64,000 bases of DNA. Source: JAXDMU01 sp963762435. GTDB lineage: Bacteria > Pseudomonadota > Alphaproteobacteria > ATCC43930 > CGMCC-115725. Made by a program: the position numbers and the translations under genes. The notes below the pieces were generated by a model. It did not search any database and was not told the DNA's origin. It saw nothing but the letters and a program-made list of their open reading frames with translations. Below are positions 25,211-34,135 of the stretch, piece by piece. The stretch is taken from assembly GCA_963762435.1 (NCBI GenBank), contig CAVXLN010000003.1, forward strand, positions 558,001 to 622,000, read 5' to 3'. The stretch's first letter is position 1. Each line of letters starts with the position of its first letter.

Positions 25211-26164
25211 TCACCGCAGATTGAGGCGGGAGATCGAGCCATCGCTGTCGATCTCGCGGATCGCGTCGGCGATGAGGTTGGCGACGGAGATCCGGTGGAT
25301 CTTGTCGCAGGCGCGCGCCTCGTCGGTCGCCCGAACCGAGTCGGTCGCGATGAAGGAACCGAGGCGCGAAGCGGCAATGCGCTCGACAGCGCCGGGCGAC
25401 AGCACCGCATGCGTGACATAGGCCGAGACGGACAGCGCGCCGGCATCGAGCAGTGCCGCCGCCGCATTGCACAAGGTGCCGGCCGAGTCGGCGATGTCGT
25501 CGACCATGATGCAGTGCCGGCCCTCGACATCGCCGATGATGTTCATGACTTCCGATACGCCGGCGGCCGGGCGGCGCTTGTCGATGATGGCGAGATCGTG
25601 CGACTTGCCGTTGGTCAGGCGGCCCAACAGCCGCCGCGCCCGCACCACGCCGCCGATATCGGGCGAGACGATGGTGACGCCGTCGATATTGCGGCCCCAT
25701 TTGCGCTGGACATCGGCCGCGAAGAGCGGTGCCGCGTCGAGATGATCGACCGGCACATCGAAGAAGCCCTGGATCTGGCCGGCATGAAGGTCGAGCGTCA
25801 GCAGCCGGTCGATGCCGGCCGCAATCATCATGTTGGCGACGAGCTTGGCCGAGATCGGCGTGCGCGGCCCCGATTTCCGGTCTTGGCGGGCATAGCCGAA
25901 ATAGGGCAGCACCGCCGTGATCCGCCGCGCCGAGCCGCGCTTCAGCGTGTCGGTCGCGATCAAGAGCTCCATCAGCGTGTCGTTCGACGGCGTCGAGGTC
26001 GGCTGGATGATGTAGACATCCTCGCCGCGCACATTTTCATGGATCTCGACATGCTGCTCGAGATCGGCGAAACGCCGCAACGTCGCCTCGATGGGCGCCA
26101 AGCCCAGGGCGGCGGTCACGTCGCGCCCAAGCTCGGGGTTGGCGGTGCCGATCAGGACCTTCAT
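25211..26164 (-). CDS. prs: Ribose-phosphate pyrophosphokinase
   Basis: This enzyme makes PRPP from ribose 5-phosphate and ATP for nucleotide, His and Trp synthesis. The 317-residue protein has FADLEQHVEIHENVRGEDVYIIQ, the ATP/Mg site YARQDRKSGPRTPISAKL, the metal-binding DLHAGQIQGFF (about 128-138) and the PRPP loop IMVDDIADSAGTL (about 216-228). The length is normal. It stands alone here; the usual neighbour rplY is not adjacent. Confidence 0.97.
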   Translation of the reverse strand: MKVLIGTANPELGRDVTAALGLAPIEATLRRFADLEQHVEIHENVRGEDVYIIQPTSTPSNDTLMELLIATDTLKRGSARRITAVLPYFGYARQDRKSGPRTPISAKLVANMMIAAGIDRLLTLDLHAGQIQGFFDVPVDHLDAAPLFAADVQRKWGRNIDGVTIVSPDIGGVVRARRLLGRLTNGKSHDLAIIDKRRPAAGVSEVMNIIGDVEGRHCIMVDDIADSAGTLCNAAAALLDAGALSVSAYVTHAVLSPGAVERIAASRLGSFIATDSVRATDEARACDKIHRISVANLIADAIREIDSDGSISRLNLR

Positions 26165-26322
26165 CAGGGTCTCGCTTGAAGGTTCACGCTCACGGGCGGG
26201 GGTATAGCATTCCCACTGACAAATGGCAGCCGGATCGTCGCAAGACTGTCATGCGGCAGGAAGTCCGGGCGGTCCAGATTCCGGACCGTCGGCGAAGGAC
26301 AGGCCCATGCTAGGGTTCCGAC

Positions 26323-27024
26323 ATGTCCGGCTATGGTCAATTCTGCTCGGTGGCGCGCGCCCATGAAGCGCTGGGTGGTCGCTGGACGCTGCTCATCGTG
26401 CGCGAGCTGCTGTGCGGAAGCCGGCGCTTCAACGAGATTCGCCGGGGCATTCCACGCATTTCGCGCACGATGCTGGCGGAACGGCTGCAGGAGCTGACCC
26501 TGCTGGGCGCGGTCACGCGCAGCGACGGCGTGCACGGCCCCGAATATGCGCTGACCGAGTCCGGGCGGGAGCTGGCCACCCTGGTCGAGACGCTCGGCAG
26601 CTGGGGACAGCGCTGGCTGCCGCGGCAGGCCGAGAACGAAGATCTCGACCTTGAGCCAGTGCTGGTCGATATGCAGCGGCGCGTCCGCACCGACTCGCTG
26701 CCGAAGGATCCGCTCGTGCTCCGCTTCGAGATCGACGGACAGCGGCGCTTCATGCTGCTGAAGGCGGCCGAGATCTCGCTCTGCTTGCAGAACCCGGGCT
26801 TCCCCGAGCCGCTTCTGATCCGCGCTCGGCTTTCGGCCCTGGTTGCCTGGTGGCGCGGCGACGCCTCCTTCGCCGAAGCGCAGCGGATGGGCTTGTCGAT
26901 CGAGGGGCCGAGGGCCTTGGCGCGGGCTTTTCCGGACTGGTTCGAGCGTTACCAGCTCGCCGGGATCGAACCCAAAGCAGTCCGGATTCCGTACCCCACG
27001 GCGGCCGGCGCTGACCGCATATAG
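26323..27024 (+). CDS. HxlR-family regulator with C-terminal extension
   Basis: The 233-residue protein opens with the HxlR signature FCSVARAHEALGGRWTLLIVRELLCGSRRFNEIRRGIP, including a single Cys near residue 7 that in relatives senses aldehydes or thiol stress, then SRTMLAERLQELTLLG as the recognition region. HxlR proteins are usually about 110-120 residues; here about 110 extra residues follow, resembling the SCP2-like ligand part of longer members. It is followed after 32 bp by an EthD-type gene, a likely co-regulated partner. Confidence 0.87.
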   Translation: MSGYGQFCSVARAHEALGGRWTLLIVRELLCGSRRFNEIRRGIPRISRTMLAERLQELTLLGAVTRSDGVHGPEYALTESGRELATLVETLGSWGQRWLPRQAENEDLDLEPVLVDMQRRVRTDSLPKDPLVLRFEIDGQRRFMLLKAAEISLCLQNPGFPEPLLIRARLSALVAWWRGDASFAEAQRMGLSIEGPRALARAFPDWFERYQLAGIEPKAVRIPYPTAAGADRI

Positions 27025-27056
27025 CTTCTCGTCACCGACAGCGAGAGGAAGATCTC

Positions 27057-27368
27057 ATGACTGCGCATCTCCTGATTCTCTACCCACCGCCGTCCAATGC
27101 GGCCGTGTTCGACCGCGCCTATCGCGAGGAGCATCTGCCCTACGCCGGACCGCGGCTCGACGGCGCCACCGGCGTCGCGACCCGGCGAGTGGTCGGGCCG
27201 GCGGGCGCCCCGCTGCCCTACTACCTCATGTCGGATGTAAGCTTTCCGGCAATCGAGGCGCTCAAGGCATGCGCTCAATCGAAGGGCGGTCAAGAGGCTC
27301 TGGCCCATGCCCGATCGATCAGCTCCGGCGGCGCACCGATCATACTGGCGGTGACGGACGAGGCCTGA
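27057..27368 (+). CDS. EthD-domain protein
   Basis: The 103-residue protein has the dimeric alpha/beta-barrel pattern of EthD: HLLILYPPPSNAAVFDRAYREEHLP at the N-terminus with the conserved His, then YLMSDVSFPAIEALKACAQSKGGQEAL. EthD proteins accompany oxidative degradation systems, but their chemistry is unsettled. A ribosome site GAGAGGAAG precedes the start. It is probably co-transcribed with the HxlR regulator. Confidence 0.85.
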   Translation: MTAHLLILYPPPSNAAVFDRAYREEHLPYAGPRLDGATGVATRRVVGPAGAPLPYYLMSDVSFPAIEALKACAQSKGGQEALAHARSISSGGAPIILAVTDEA

Positions 27369-27414
27369 CGATCATGGCGCTGCGGCGGCCCACCCGCCGC
27401 AGCGTTCGCTTTGG

Positions 27415-27465
27415 CTAGAGCCCGATGCGATCAGACTGACTCAGTCTGATCGCGATCCGCTCTAG
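27415..27465. terminator. Long perfect hairpin between convergent genes
   Basis: GCGATCAGACTGA (27427-27439) pairs perfectly with TCAGTCTGATCGC (27441-27453), and the outer arms CTAGAGC (27415-27421) and GCTCTAG (27459-27465) also pair. It covers the ctaA stop codon and follows the EthD gene. It can act from both sides; it also looks like a mobile-type repeat found between alphaproteobacterial genes. Confidence 0.65.
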
Positions 27466-28565
27466 CGCGCGGAGCTGAGTCCGTGCACAGCGAGAAGGGC
27501 GAAGGTAAAGAGGAGGATAGCGCCGGCCTGATGCGCCGCCGCGAGCGGGATCGGCACCGAGAGCAGCAGTGTCGAGATGCCCAGCGCCACCTGAATCACG
27601 GCCATGGCGAACATCAGATTGATGGGCATGCGGGCCGAATCGGAGAGCTTGGTCCGGCGCGATGCGAGCCACAGGCCGATCACGGCGCAGAAGGTCGTGA
27701 TCGCCAGCCAGCGATGATCGAAATTGACGGCGGTCGCGTTCTCGAACGGGTTGAGCCACCAGGGCTGGACGAAGAAATAGCCGTCGGGCACCAGCTGCCC
27801 GTTCATCAGCGGGAAGGTCTCGTAGAGCAGCCCGGCACGGAGCCCGGCCATGAAGCCACCGGCGAGGAGCGTGAGGAGGACGAGCCCAAGCACCAGCCGC
27901 GCCCAGGGTAAGAGCGGGCTCGCCGCTATGCGGCTGTGCTGAGGCCGATCCGCTGCGTAGCGATCGGCCGCGAGCCAGACGACATAGCCATAGATCAGCA
28001 CGGCCAGTGCCAGATGGGCCGTCAGCCGATACTGGCTGACGCTGGTGCGGATCGAGAGGCCGCTCTTGACCATGTACCAGCCGAGCACGCCCTGCAGCCC
28101 GACCAGCACGGGGACGGCCAGATATTTGAGCGCCTCGTCGCGGCGCAGCCGTCCCTGGGCCAGGAAAAGGAGCGGCGGCAGAATGGCGACGAGGCCGATC
28201 AGGCGCCCCCACAGGCGATGAAGATATTCCCAGAAGAAGATCGCCTTAAAATCGGCGAGCGTCATGTCGGGATGCTCGGCGAATTGCGGGATCTGCTTGT
28301 AGCCCTCGAAGGCGGCCTGCCAGGCGGCATCGCTCAAGGGCGGCACTGCCCCGCTGACCGGCTGCCACTCCGTTATCGAGAGACCGGACTCGGTCAGCCG
28401 GGTGACGCCTCCGATAACCACCATCAGAAGGGTCATGACGGCGATTGCGATGAGCCAGAAACGCACGGCTCGATCGCTGCGGCCGGCGGAAACGGCAATG
28501 GCGGAAACGGTCACGACGCGACGATTGCTCGAAAGTCCAGGAAAGGCGCCGATGTTATGGACCAC
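27462..28565 (-). CDS. ctaA: Heme A synthase (COX15/CtaA type 2)
   Basis: This inner-membrane enzyme oxidises the C8 methyl of heme O to give heme A for cytochrome aa3 oxidase. The 367-residue protein has about eight membrane helices and four conserved heme-ligand histidines, in EYLHRLWGRLIG, RLTAHLALA, NFDHRWLAI and AAHQAGAILL. The loop GGVTRLTESGLSITEW is the type-2 signature, and the paired loop cysteines of type-1 enzymes are absent. The start is GTG at 28565, though a later GTG before VSAIAVSAG is possible. No cytochrome oxidase genes are near. Confidence 0.93.
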   Translation of the reverse strand: MVHNIGAFPGLSSNRRVVTVSAIAVSAGRSDRAVRFWLIAIAVMTLLMVVIGGVTRLTESGLSITEWQPVSGAVPPLSDAAWQAAFEGYKQIPQFAEHPDMTLADFKAIFFWEYLHRLWGRLIGLVAILPPLLFLAQGRLRRDEALKYLAVPVLVGLQGVLGWYMVKSGLSIRTSVSQYRLTAHLALAVLIYGYVVWLAADRYAADRPQHSRIAASPLLPWARLVLGLVLLTLLAGGFMAGLRAGLLYETFPLMNGQLVPDGYFFVQPWWLNPFENATAVNFDHRWLAITTFCAVIGLWLASRRTKLSDSARMPINLMFAMAVIQVALGISTLLLSVPIPLAAAHQAGAILLFTFALLAVHGLSSAR

Positions 28566-28608
28566 GAGCCGCGATGCAAGCGAATTGCGCGACCGCGGCG
28601 TTTGGCAG

Positions 28609-28872
28609 CTATTGCAGCGTCAACTCCGTCCCGGCCCAGCGCAGCTCGTTTGGCGTCATGATCCCGGCCGAAACGATCCGCACCGAATAGAGCTTGCCGT
28701 CGAGATTGCGGCCCCAGAAATCGAGGAACTTGTGCAGTACCGGAAATTCGGGCGCCAGATCGAGATTTTGCCATAGAAATGTCTGCAACAATCCCGGGAA
28801 ATCCGGCATCCGGTAGAGGATCTCCGCCGTCGTCAGACGGTAATTATCGAGCATCCGGCTGATGTCTCGCAT
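28609..28872 (-). CDS. Usg-family protein
   Basis: The 87-residue protein matches Usg, a small alphaproteobacterial protein first noted upstream of trp genes: LTTAEILYRMPDFPGLLQTFLWQNLDLAPEFPVLHKFLDFW, then the RIVSAGIMTPNELRW end. Its function is unknown. It is just upstream of ctaA on the same strand (43 bp) and may be co-transcribed. Confidence 0.9.
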   Translation of the reverse strand: MRDISRMLDNYRLTTAEILYRMPDFPGLLQTFLWQNLDLAPEFPVLHKFLDFWGRNLDGKLYSVRIVSAGIMTPNELRWAGTELTLQ

Positions 28873-29073
28873 TCGGCCCGCCCTTTCACATTAGTGAAAC
28901 AAACGAAGCGTGCTTGATTTCCCTTTTCGAGTCATTAAAAATCATATATATCAAAATACTAGCAGCATGCCTGCTTGAGTGCTGCCAGCTTTCGACAAGT
29001 TTTACTTGGCAAGGGGGCGGTGACCGCCGCACACACGATGGCGCAACACCAGGATTCTGCGGAGATCGGCGTC

Positions 29074-29691
29074 ATGAACGACGAGATGGCGGCCGAAGGC
29101 GAAGCTTCTCCGCTCGGCCGCGGCTTCATGCTGTGGCAGATCACCAATGGCTGGCAACGCCAGGTGCGTGCAGCACTTGCCGATTCAGGCCTGACCTACG
29201 TCCAGGTCGTGCTGCTGGCTGGACTGCAAGCGCGCATGGCAGCCGGCGACAAGGTGAGCCAGGCCGGCCTCGCCCAATCGCTGGGGGCGGACGTCATGAT
29301 GACCTCGCAGGTGCTGCGGGCGCTCGAGGCGAGCGGGATGGTGCGGCGCGACCGCGATCCGCTCGACACCAGGGCGCGCACGCTTGCGATCACGCCGGCC
29401 GGTGCCGCCAAGCTCGAGGCGGCGCGGCCGCTGCTCGAACGGGTCGATGACAGCTTCTTCGACGTGCTCGGCCGCCGTGAGGAACGTTTCGTCAAATCGC
29501 TCCGCAAGCTGTGGCGCAAGCGCCGCATGGTCGGCATGGCCGGCGGCGGCGACGAGGAAGCCAAGGCGCCCGAGTCGAAATCGGCCGCCAAGGCCAAGCC
29601 GGCAACGGCCGCGAAGCCGCGCAAGACGGCCGAGAAGAAGCCTGCCGCCAAGCGCTCCGGCAAGGCGAAGCTCGCCGTCAGCGGCGCCTGA
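29074..29691 (+). CDS. MarR-family regulator with Lys/Ala-rich tail
   Basis: The 205-residue protein starts at 29074 behind GGAG nine bases away; longer frames from 28975 or 29038 lack such a site. Residues 13-145 form a MarR winged-helix domain: LWQITNGWQRQVRAAL, then SQAGLAQSLGADVMMTSQVLRAL as the recognition helix and RRDRDPLDTRARTLAITPAG as the wing. After about residue 160 comes a histone-H1-like tail (AKPATAAKPRKTAEKKPAAK), unusual for MarR, which probably adds non-specific DNA or RNA binding. Confidence 0.82.
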   Translation: MNDEMAAEGEASPLGRGFMLWQITNGWQRQVRAALADSGLTYVQVVLLAGLQARMAAGDKVSQAGLAQSLGADVMMTSQVLRALEASGMVRRDRDPLDTRARTLAITPAGAAKLEAARPLLERVDDSFFDVLGRREERFVKSLRKLWRKRRMVGMAGGGDEEAKAPESKSAAKAKPATAAKPRKTAEKKPAAKRSGKAKLAVSGA

Positions 29692-29701
29692 GCGCCGAGA
29701 T

Positions 29702-30103
29702 TCAGAGCGTCATATAACGGGCGCGGGCACCGCGCTCGATCGCGGACGCGATGAGGCGGTCGATCCCAAGCGTGTCGCGCAGCAATTCCAGAACGCGCAG
29801 CTCTTCCTGCGTCGCCTCGCCATCGGTTGCCACGACATCGCAGGCGAGCGCATAGGCGGTCTCATGCAGCCTCTCGGGCAACGCCGCCTTGATCGATTCG
29901 AGGCCTTCCTCGAGCCCGTCGGCCCGACCCAGAAGCTCCGCGCATTCGGCAAGCGTCGCTTCCAGCTTGCCGCGGTCATAGTCGCGGAAGATCGGCATAT
30001 AGCCGACCACCTCGCCGATCGTCCGGAGCTCGGCGTCGGTCATGTCCTCGTCGGCGGCGGAAACCAGGAACATGGTTTCGATCAGCGCATCATGGTGATT
30101 CAT
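29702..30103 (-). CDS. TerB-family protein
   Basis: The 133-residue all-helical protein matches the TerB/DjlA-N fold: MFLVSAADEDMTDAELRTI with the acidic DxD-type metal-binding turn near residues 18-21, and a second acidic turn CDVVATDGEATQEEL in the second half. TerB proteins occur with tellurite and stress systems, but this one stands alone. The ATG at 30103 is chosen; an open extension upstream lacks family sequence. Confidence 0.85.
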   Translation of the reverse strand: MNHHDALIETMFLVSAADEDMTDAELRTIGEVVGYMPIFRDYDRGKLEATLAECAELLGRADGLEEGLESIKAALPERLHETAYALACDVVATDGEATQEELRVLELLRDTLGIDRLIASAIERGARARYMTL

Positions 30104-30202
30104 GCTCTTCCCATCGACAATGAAGGGCCCCTCGGCGGAACGCCACGGACTATATACGATGCCCATGCTGGTGGAGGCCAGCTTTCGCCGGGCGCTCCTT
30201 GT

Positions 30203-32977
30203 TCACGATGATTGCGGCCGGAGAAAGGCGCCCGTCTCGGCCACGGCCTCGGCGAGCCCCACGCGCTTCACCGCAACGCCATCCGGGAAGGCGCTGATGA
30301 GCCGGCTCGGCATCATCGGATCCAGAAGCACGAACACGCCGGCATCGCCGTCGCGCCGGATGAGCCGGCCGAAGGCCTGCCTGAGCTTGAGCCGCGTCAG
30401 CATGTCGTCATAGCGCCTTCCGCCGAAGGCCTGGCGGCGTGCTCGATGGAGGATGTCGGGGCGCGGCCAGGGCACGCGGTCGAACACGATGAGCCGGAGC
30501 GACCGGCCCGGCACATCGACGCCGTCGCGCACCGCATCGGTACCGAGCAGGCAGGCATCCTCCTCGGCACGGAAGATATCGACGAGCGTGCCGACATCGA
30601 TCCCGTCGAGATGCTGGGCCAGCAGCTGAAGACCCGCCTCGTCGAGATGCTGCGCGATGCGTTCGCGCACGGATTTGAGCCGCGAGATGGCGGTGAAGAG
30701 CCCGAGCCCGCCGCCGCCGGCTGCCAGGAAAAGCTCGCGATAGGCCGCCGCGACCTGATCGAGATCATCCTTGCGCACATCGGTGACGATGAAGCAGCGC
30801 GTCTGGGCGGCGTAATCGAACGGTGACGGCACACGGGCGCGAATGGCGGGTGCCGGCAGATGCGCCCCGCCGGTCCGCATCTCGGCGGCCCGCCAGCCCT
30901 CGCCCTCATCCTCGCTGGCATCGGTCAAGGTCGCCGAGGTGATGACGGCGCCATGCGACGGCAGGATTACGGACTGGATGAAGGGCACGGTCGGATCGAC
31001 CCAATGGCGATGGAGGCCGATATCGGTGTCGCGGCCCTCGACCCGGCCGATCGAGAACCAGTCGACCATGGTGTCGGGCGTGGCGCGCGGCAGGTCGGCC
31101 AGCATGGCCCGCCAGGCCGTGACCGGGATCAAGAGGCGCCGTCCGAGGCTCCGCACCATCGCGTCGATCCGATTGCGCGTCGCGGTGTCGAGCTCGTCGG
31201 CCTCGTCGGCGAGCCTCTGCTCGAGGAAAGATGTCAGCTTGCGGGCGGGCGCCTCGAGGGCGGCCAGCGCGCGATCGGCGGCATCTGCTGCGTCGCCGAT
31301 GCCATCGATCAGCGGATGCCGGTCGCATTCGAGATCATAGACCGAGTCGCGGTTGGTGGTACGCGCCAGCACCTGCTGGCGCACCAAGGCGAGGAACGCC
31401 TCGATCGCCTGGCGCGGTGCGCCCTCGGCAACGCGCTGAAGCCAGCCTTCGCCAGGCAGCGCCGATGCCGCGACCAGCAGCGATTGCAGTTGCTCGAGTG
31501 CGGCATCGCTGTCGGCGATCAGATCCTCGATCCGGCGACGCAGCCCACGCGCGCGCCCCGTGCCCACCTCAACGCCCAGCACCCAACGCCGGAGCTCGAT
31601 CGTGGCGAGACCAGAGAGATGGGCGGAAAAGGCGCTGTCGGCCGCATCGAAGACGTTATGGCCTTCGTCGAACACATAGTGGGCCGGCAGATGGGCATCG
31701 TCGAGCCCGCCCAAAGCCGCCTGCACCATGACGAGCGCATGGTTGGCGACGACGATGTCGGCGCGGCGGGCGCGGCGGACGCTGTGCTCGATGAAGCAGG
31801 TCGAATAGTGCGGACAGCCGGAATAGATGCATTCGCCGCGCCGGTCGGCGAGCGACGCGGTCTGGCCGCGGCCGAGGAGATCGACGAGCCAGCCCGGCAG
31901 ATCGCCGCCGACGAGGGCGCCGTCCTTCGTCGCCAGCGCCCAGCGCGCCATGATGCCAAGGCCGATCGCGTCGCTCGGACAACTCGGCACGGCCCGCGCC
32001 GCCTCCTCGAAATTCAAGAGGCAGAGATAATTTTCCCGGCCTTTGCGCAGAACGACCCGCTCGGCCTTCTGCTCGCGCTCCGGATACAGCCGGTCGAGCT
32101 CGCCATCGATCTGGGCCTGGAGATTGCGGGTATAAGTGGAGACCCAGACAGGGCCGCCATTGCGCTCGGCCCAGAGGCTGGCGGGGGCGAGATAGCCCAG
32201 CGTCTTGCCGACGCCGGTGCCGGCCTCGGCCAGCACGACGGTGGGCTCGTCGGGCGCCTGGCGCGGCGCGAAGGCGGCCGAGACGGCCGAGGCGTAATCG
32301 GCCTGCTGCGGCCGCGCCTCGGCCCCGGTGGTACCGAGCCCGGCATGGCGCGGCGTGCCGCGCACCAGCTCGGCCAGTCGAAGTCGGGCCTCGGCCGGCT
32401 CGACCGGAAAATGCGTGGGCGGCGGGACCGGGCCGGACTCGGTCCATTCGGGTAGACGCCGCCAGATCTCGAGCCCCTGGATGCCGCGCACCCGCCCGGC
32501 CGCGGGATCGGCGCCGAGCGCCAGAAGGGCGGCCGGTGCCCAGGGCCAGCCGCCCGCACCCATCAGCCGCACCAGATCCTGCAGCGCCGGCGCGCTTTGC
32601 CGCATCAGCAGCTCGAGCAGCATCGGGACCGCCTCGATCAGCGCCACCGCCTGATCCTCGAGTCGAACCGGCGGCGAGCGACCGAGTGCAGAGATGAGGC
32701 CGCGCGGCGTCGGCAGGCAGAATTGCCCGGGGAGCGTGAAGGCGAAGAGCTCCAAGAGATCGAAAGCGGCAAACTCGCCCAGATGGAGCCGGCGGGCGAC
32801 AGCGCGCGCATGGACGAGCAGCGACGGCATGCGACGAAGCCGCCGTGCAGCCTCGCCCAGCTCGACCGTCTCGAGCTCGCCGTCCGGCGACAGGATCACG
32901 GCCTGACGCATGCCGAGCAGGCAGACGGGCACCTCGGGCGGGGCGATAAGGGGGCGGGATTCGGGGTGGACCGACAT
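30203..32977 (-). CDS. DinG/YoaA-type superfamily 2 DNA helicase
   Basis: The 924-residue protein (ATG at 32977, MSVHPESRPL) carries Walker A AEAGTGVGKTLGY, an Fe-S cluster region with Cys in YLCLLNF, VPSCPSD, CIYSGCPHYSTC, the DEGH box FDEGHNVFDAADS, and the C-terminal motifs DGVDVPGRSLRLIVFDRVPWP and QAFGRLIRRDGD. These place it with XPD/DinG-like 5'-3' helicases that unwind damaged or structured DNA. The roughly 240-residue N-terminal extension before Walker A is typical of the long alphaproteobacterial form. Confidence 0.93.
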   Translation of the reverse strand: MSVHPESRPLIAPPEVPVCLLGMRQAVILSPDGELETVELGEAARRLRRMPSLLVHARAVARRLHLGEFAAFDLLELFAFTLPGQFCLPTPRGLISALGRSPPVRLEDQAVALIEAVPMLLELLMRQSAPALQDLVRLMGAGGWPWAPAALLALGADPAAGRVRGIQGLEIWRRLPEWTESGPVPPPTHFPVEPAEARLRLAELVRGTPRHAGLGTTGAEARPQQADYASAVSAAFAPRQAPDEPTVVLAEAGTGVGKTLGYLAPASLWAERNGGPVWVSTYTRNLQAQIDGELDRLYPEREQKAERVVLRKGRENYLCLLNFEEAARAVPSCPSDAIGLGIMARWALATKDGALVGGDLPGWLVDLLGRGQTASLADRRGECIYSGCPHYSTCFIEHSVRRARRADIVVANHALVMVQAALGGLDDAHLPAHYVFDEGHNVFDAADSAFSAHLSGLATIELRRWVLGVEVGTGRARGLRRRIEDLIADSDAALEQLQSLLVAASALPGEGWLQRVAEGAPRQAIEAFLALVRQQVLARTTNRDSVYDLECDRHPLIDGIGDAADAADRALAALEAPARKLTSFLEQRLADEADELDTATRNRIDAMVRSLGRRLLIPVTAWRAMLADLPRATPDTMVDWFSIGRVEGRDTDIGLHRHWVDPTVPFIQSVILPSHGAVITSATLTDASEDEGEGWRAAEMRTGGAHLPAPAIRARVPSPFDYAAQTRCFIVTDVRKDDLDQVAAAYRELFLAAGGGGLGLFTAISRLKSVRERIAQHLDEAGLQLLAQHLDGIDVGTLVDIFRAEEDACLLGTDAVRDGVDVPGRSLRLIVFDRVPWPRPDILHRARRQAFGGRRYDDMLTRLKLRQAFGRLIRRDGDAGVFVLLDPMMPSRLISAFPDGVAVKRVGLAEAVAETGAFLRPQSS

Positions 32978-33124
32978 ACCGCCGACTATAGGGCGGCATT
33001 GCCGGTGAAGAAATCTCGTTACGTCGGGCGCCAAACCCGCTACATGGGGTTAGAAGCTTTATGCGCGCCGCGCACGCTGCGGCGTCCGGACCAGGCACAA
33101 CAACCAAGCGGTGAACCGCTGTCC

Positions 33125-34135
33125 GTGACCGATCATACGAAGCAGTCCAGCAAGCTCGCCGGCCCGATCGTGACCGTGGCCCTGCTTGCGGGCGCCGGCT
33201 TCCTGCTCTACCGCTCGCTCAAGCATGTCGAGCTGGCGAAGCTTTGGCATGAGCTGCACGAGTTCTCGCCGTCGGCGATAGCGCTCGCCGTCCTCCTGAC
33301 TTTCGCGAGCCATCTGGCGCTCACCAGCTACGATTATATCGGCGTGCGCTATATCCGCCGGCACCTGGCCTATTGGCGTGTGGCGCTGGCCGCCTTCACC
33401 GCCTATTCGATCAGCCACTCCCTGGGTTTCGCCGCCGTCACCGGCGGGGCGGTGCGCTACCGCATGTATTCGCGCTGGGGCTTCAGCGCGGTCGAGGTGG
33501 CACAGATCATGGCGATGGCCGGGATCACGCTGTTTCTCGGCATGTTCCTGATCGGCGGCATCGCGTTGCTCTTGGATGGCGGGCAGGTGCAGGCCTGGAC
33601 CGACCTGCCGAGCGAGGGTATCAACACGCTGGGCGTGCTGTGCCTGGCGGTCGTGGTGTTCTACGGCACGGCGGGATTCATCCGGCGCAAGCCCTTGAAG
33701 CTCTGGCATTTCAGGCTGACCGTGCCGAGCCCGCTTTTCGCCGGCACGCAGATCGCCGTCTCCGGCATCGACTGGCTGATCGTGGCAAGCGTGCTCTATG
33801 TGCTGCTGCCACCCAACGACGTCTTCACCTTCCCGACATTCCTGGGCGTCTTCGTCGTGGCCTATCTCTTGGGCATCATCTCGAACGTGCCCGGCGGACT
33901 GGGCGTATTCGAAAGCGTGATTCTGATCACGCTGCGGCAATCGGTGCCGACCGAGACGATCCTGAGCTCGCTCCTGGTCTATCGCGGCGTCTATCACCTG
34001 CTGCCGCTGACGATCGGCGGCATCATCTTCCTGGTCTCGGAACTGAAGCGCAATCGATCACAGACGAAGCCAGTGCGCCCGCATCGCCCGCCCTACCCGG
34101 CCGAGCATGGCCGTCGCCCCGCCGCTGACGCTTGA
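33125..34135 (+). CDS. LPG-synthase-type flippase-domain membrane protein (YbhN/UPF0104)
   Basis: The 336-residue integral membrane protein has about eight helices and the family motifs HSLGFAAVTGGAVRYRMYSRWGFS and ISNVPGGLGVFESVIL. This corresponds to the transmembrane half of MprF (LPG synthase) without the catalytic synthase half, so it may move lipids or act as a transporter. The start is uncertain: GTG at 33125 is used here, ATG at 33044 would add 27 residues. It overlaps nothing and is followed directly by the convergent aminotransferase gene. Confidence 0.88.
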   Translation: MTDHTKQSSKLAGPIVTVALLAGAGFLLYRSLKHVELAKLWHELHEFSPSAIALAVLLTFASHLALTSYDYIGVRYIRRHLAYWRVALAAFTAYSISHSLGFAAVTGGAVRYRMYSRWGFSAVEVAQIMAMAGITLFLGMFLIGGIALLLDGGQVQAWTDLPSEGINTLGVLCLAVVVFYGTAGFIRRKPLKLWHFRLTVPSPLFAGTQIAVSGIDWLIVASVLYVLLPPNDVFTFPTFLGVFVVAYLLGIISNVPGGLGVFESVILITLRQSVPTETILSSLLVYRGVYHLLPLTIGGIIFLVSELKRNRSQTKPVRPHRPPYPAEHGRRPAADA

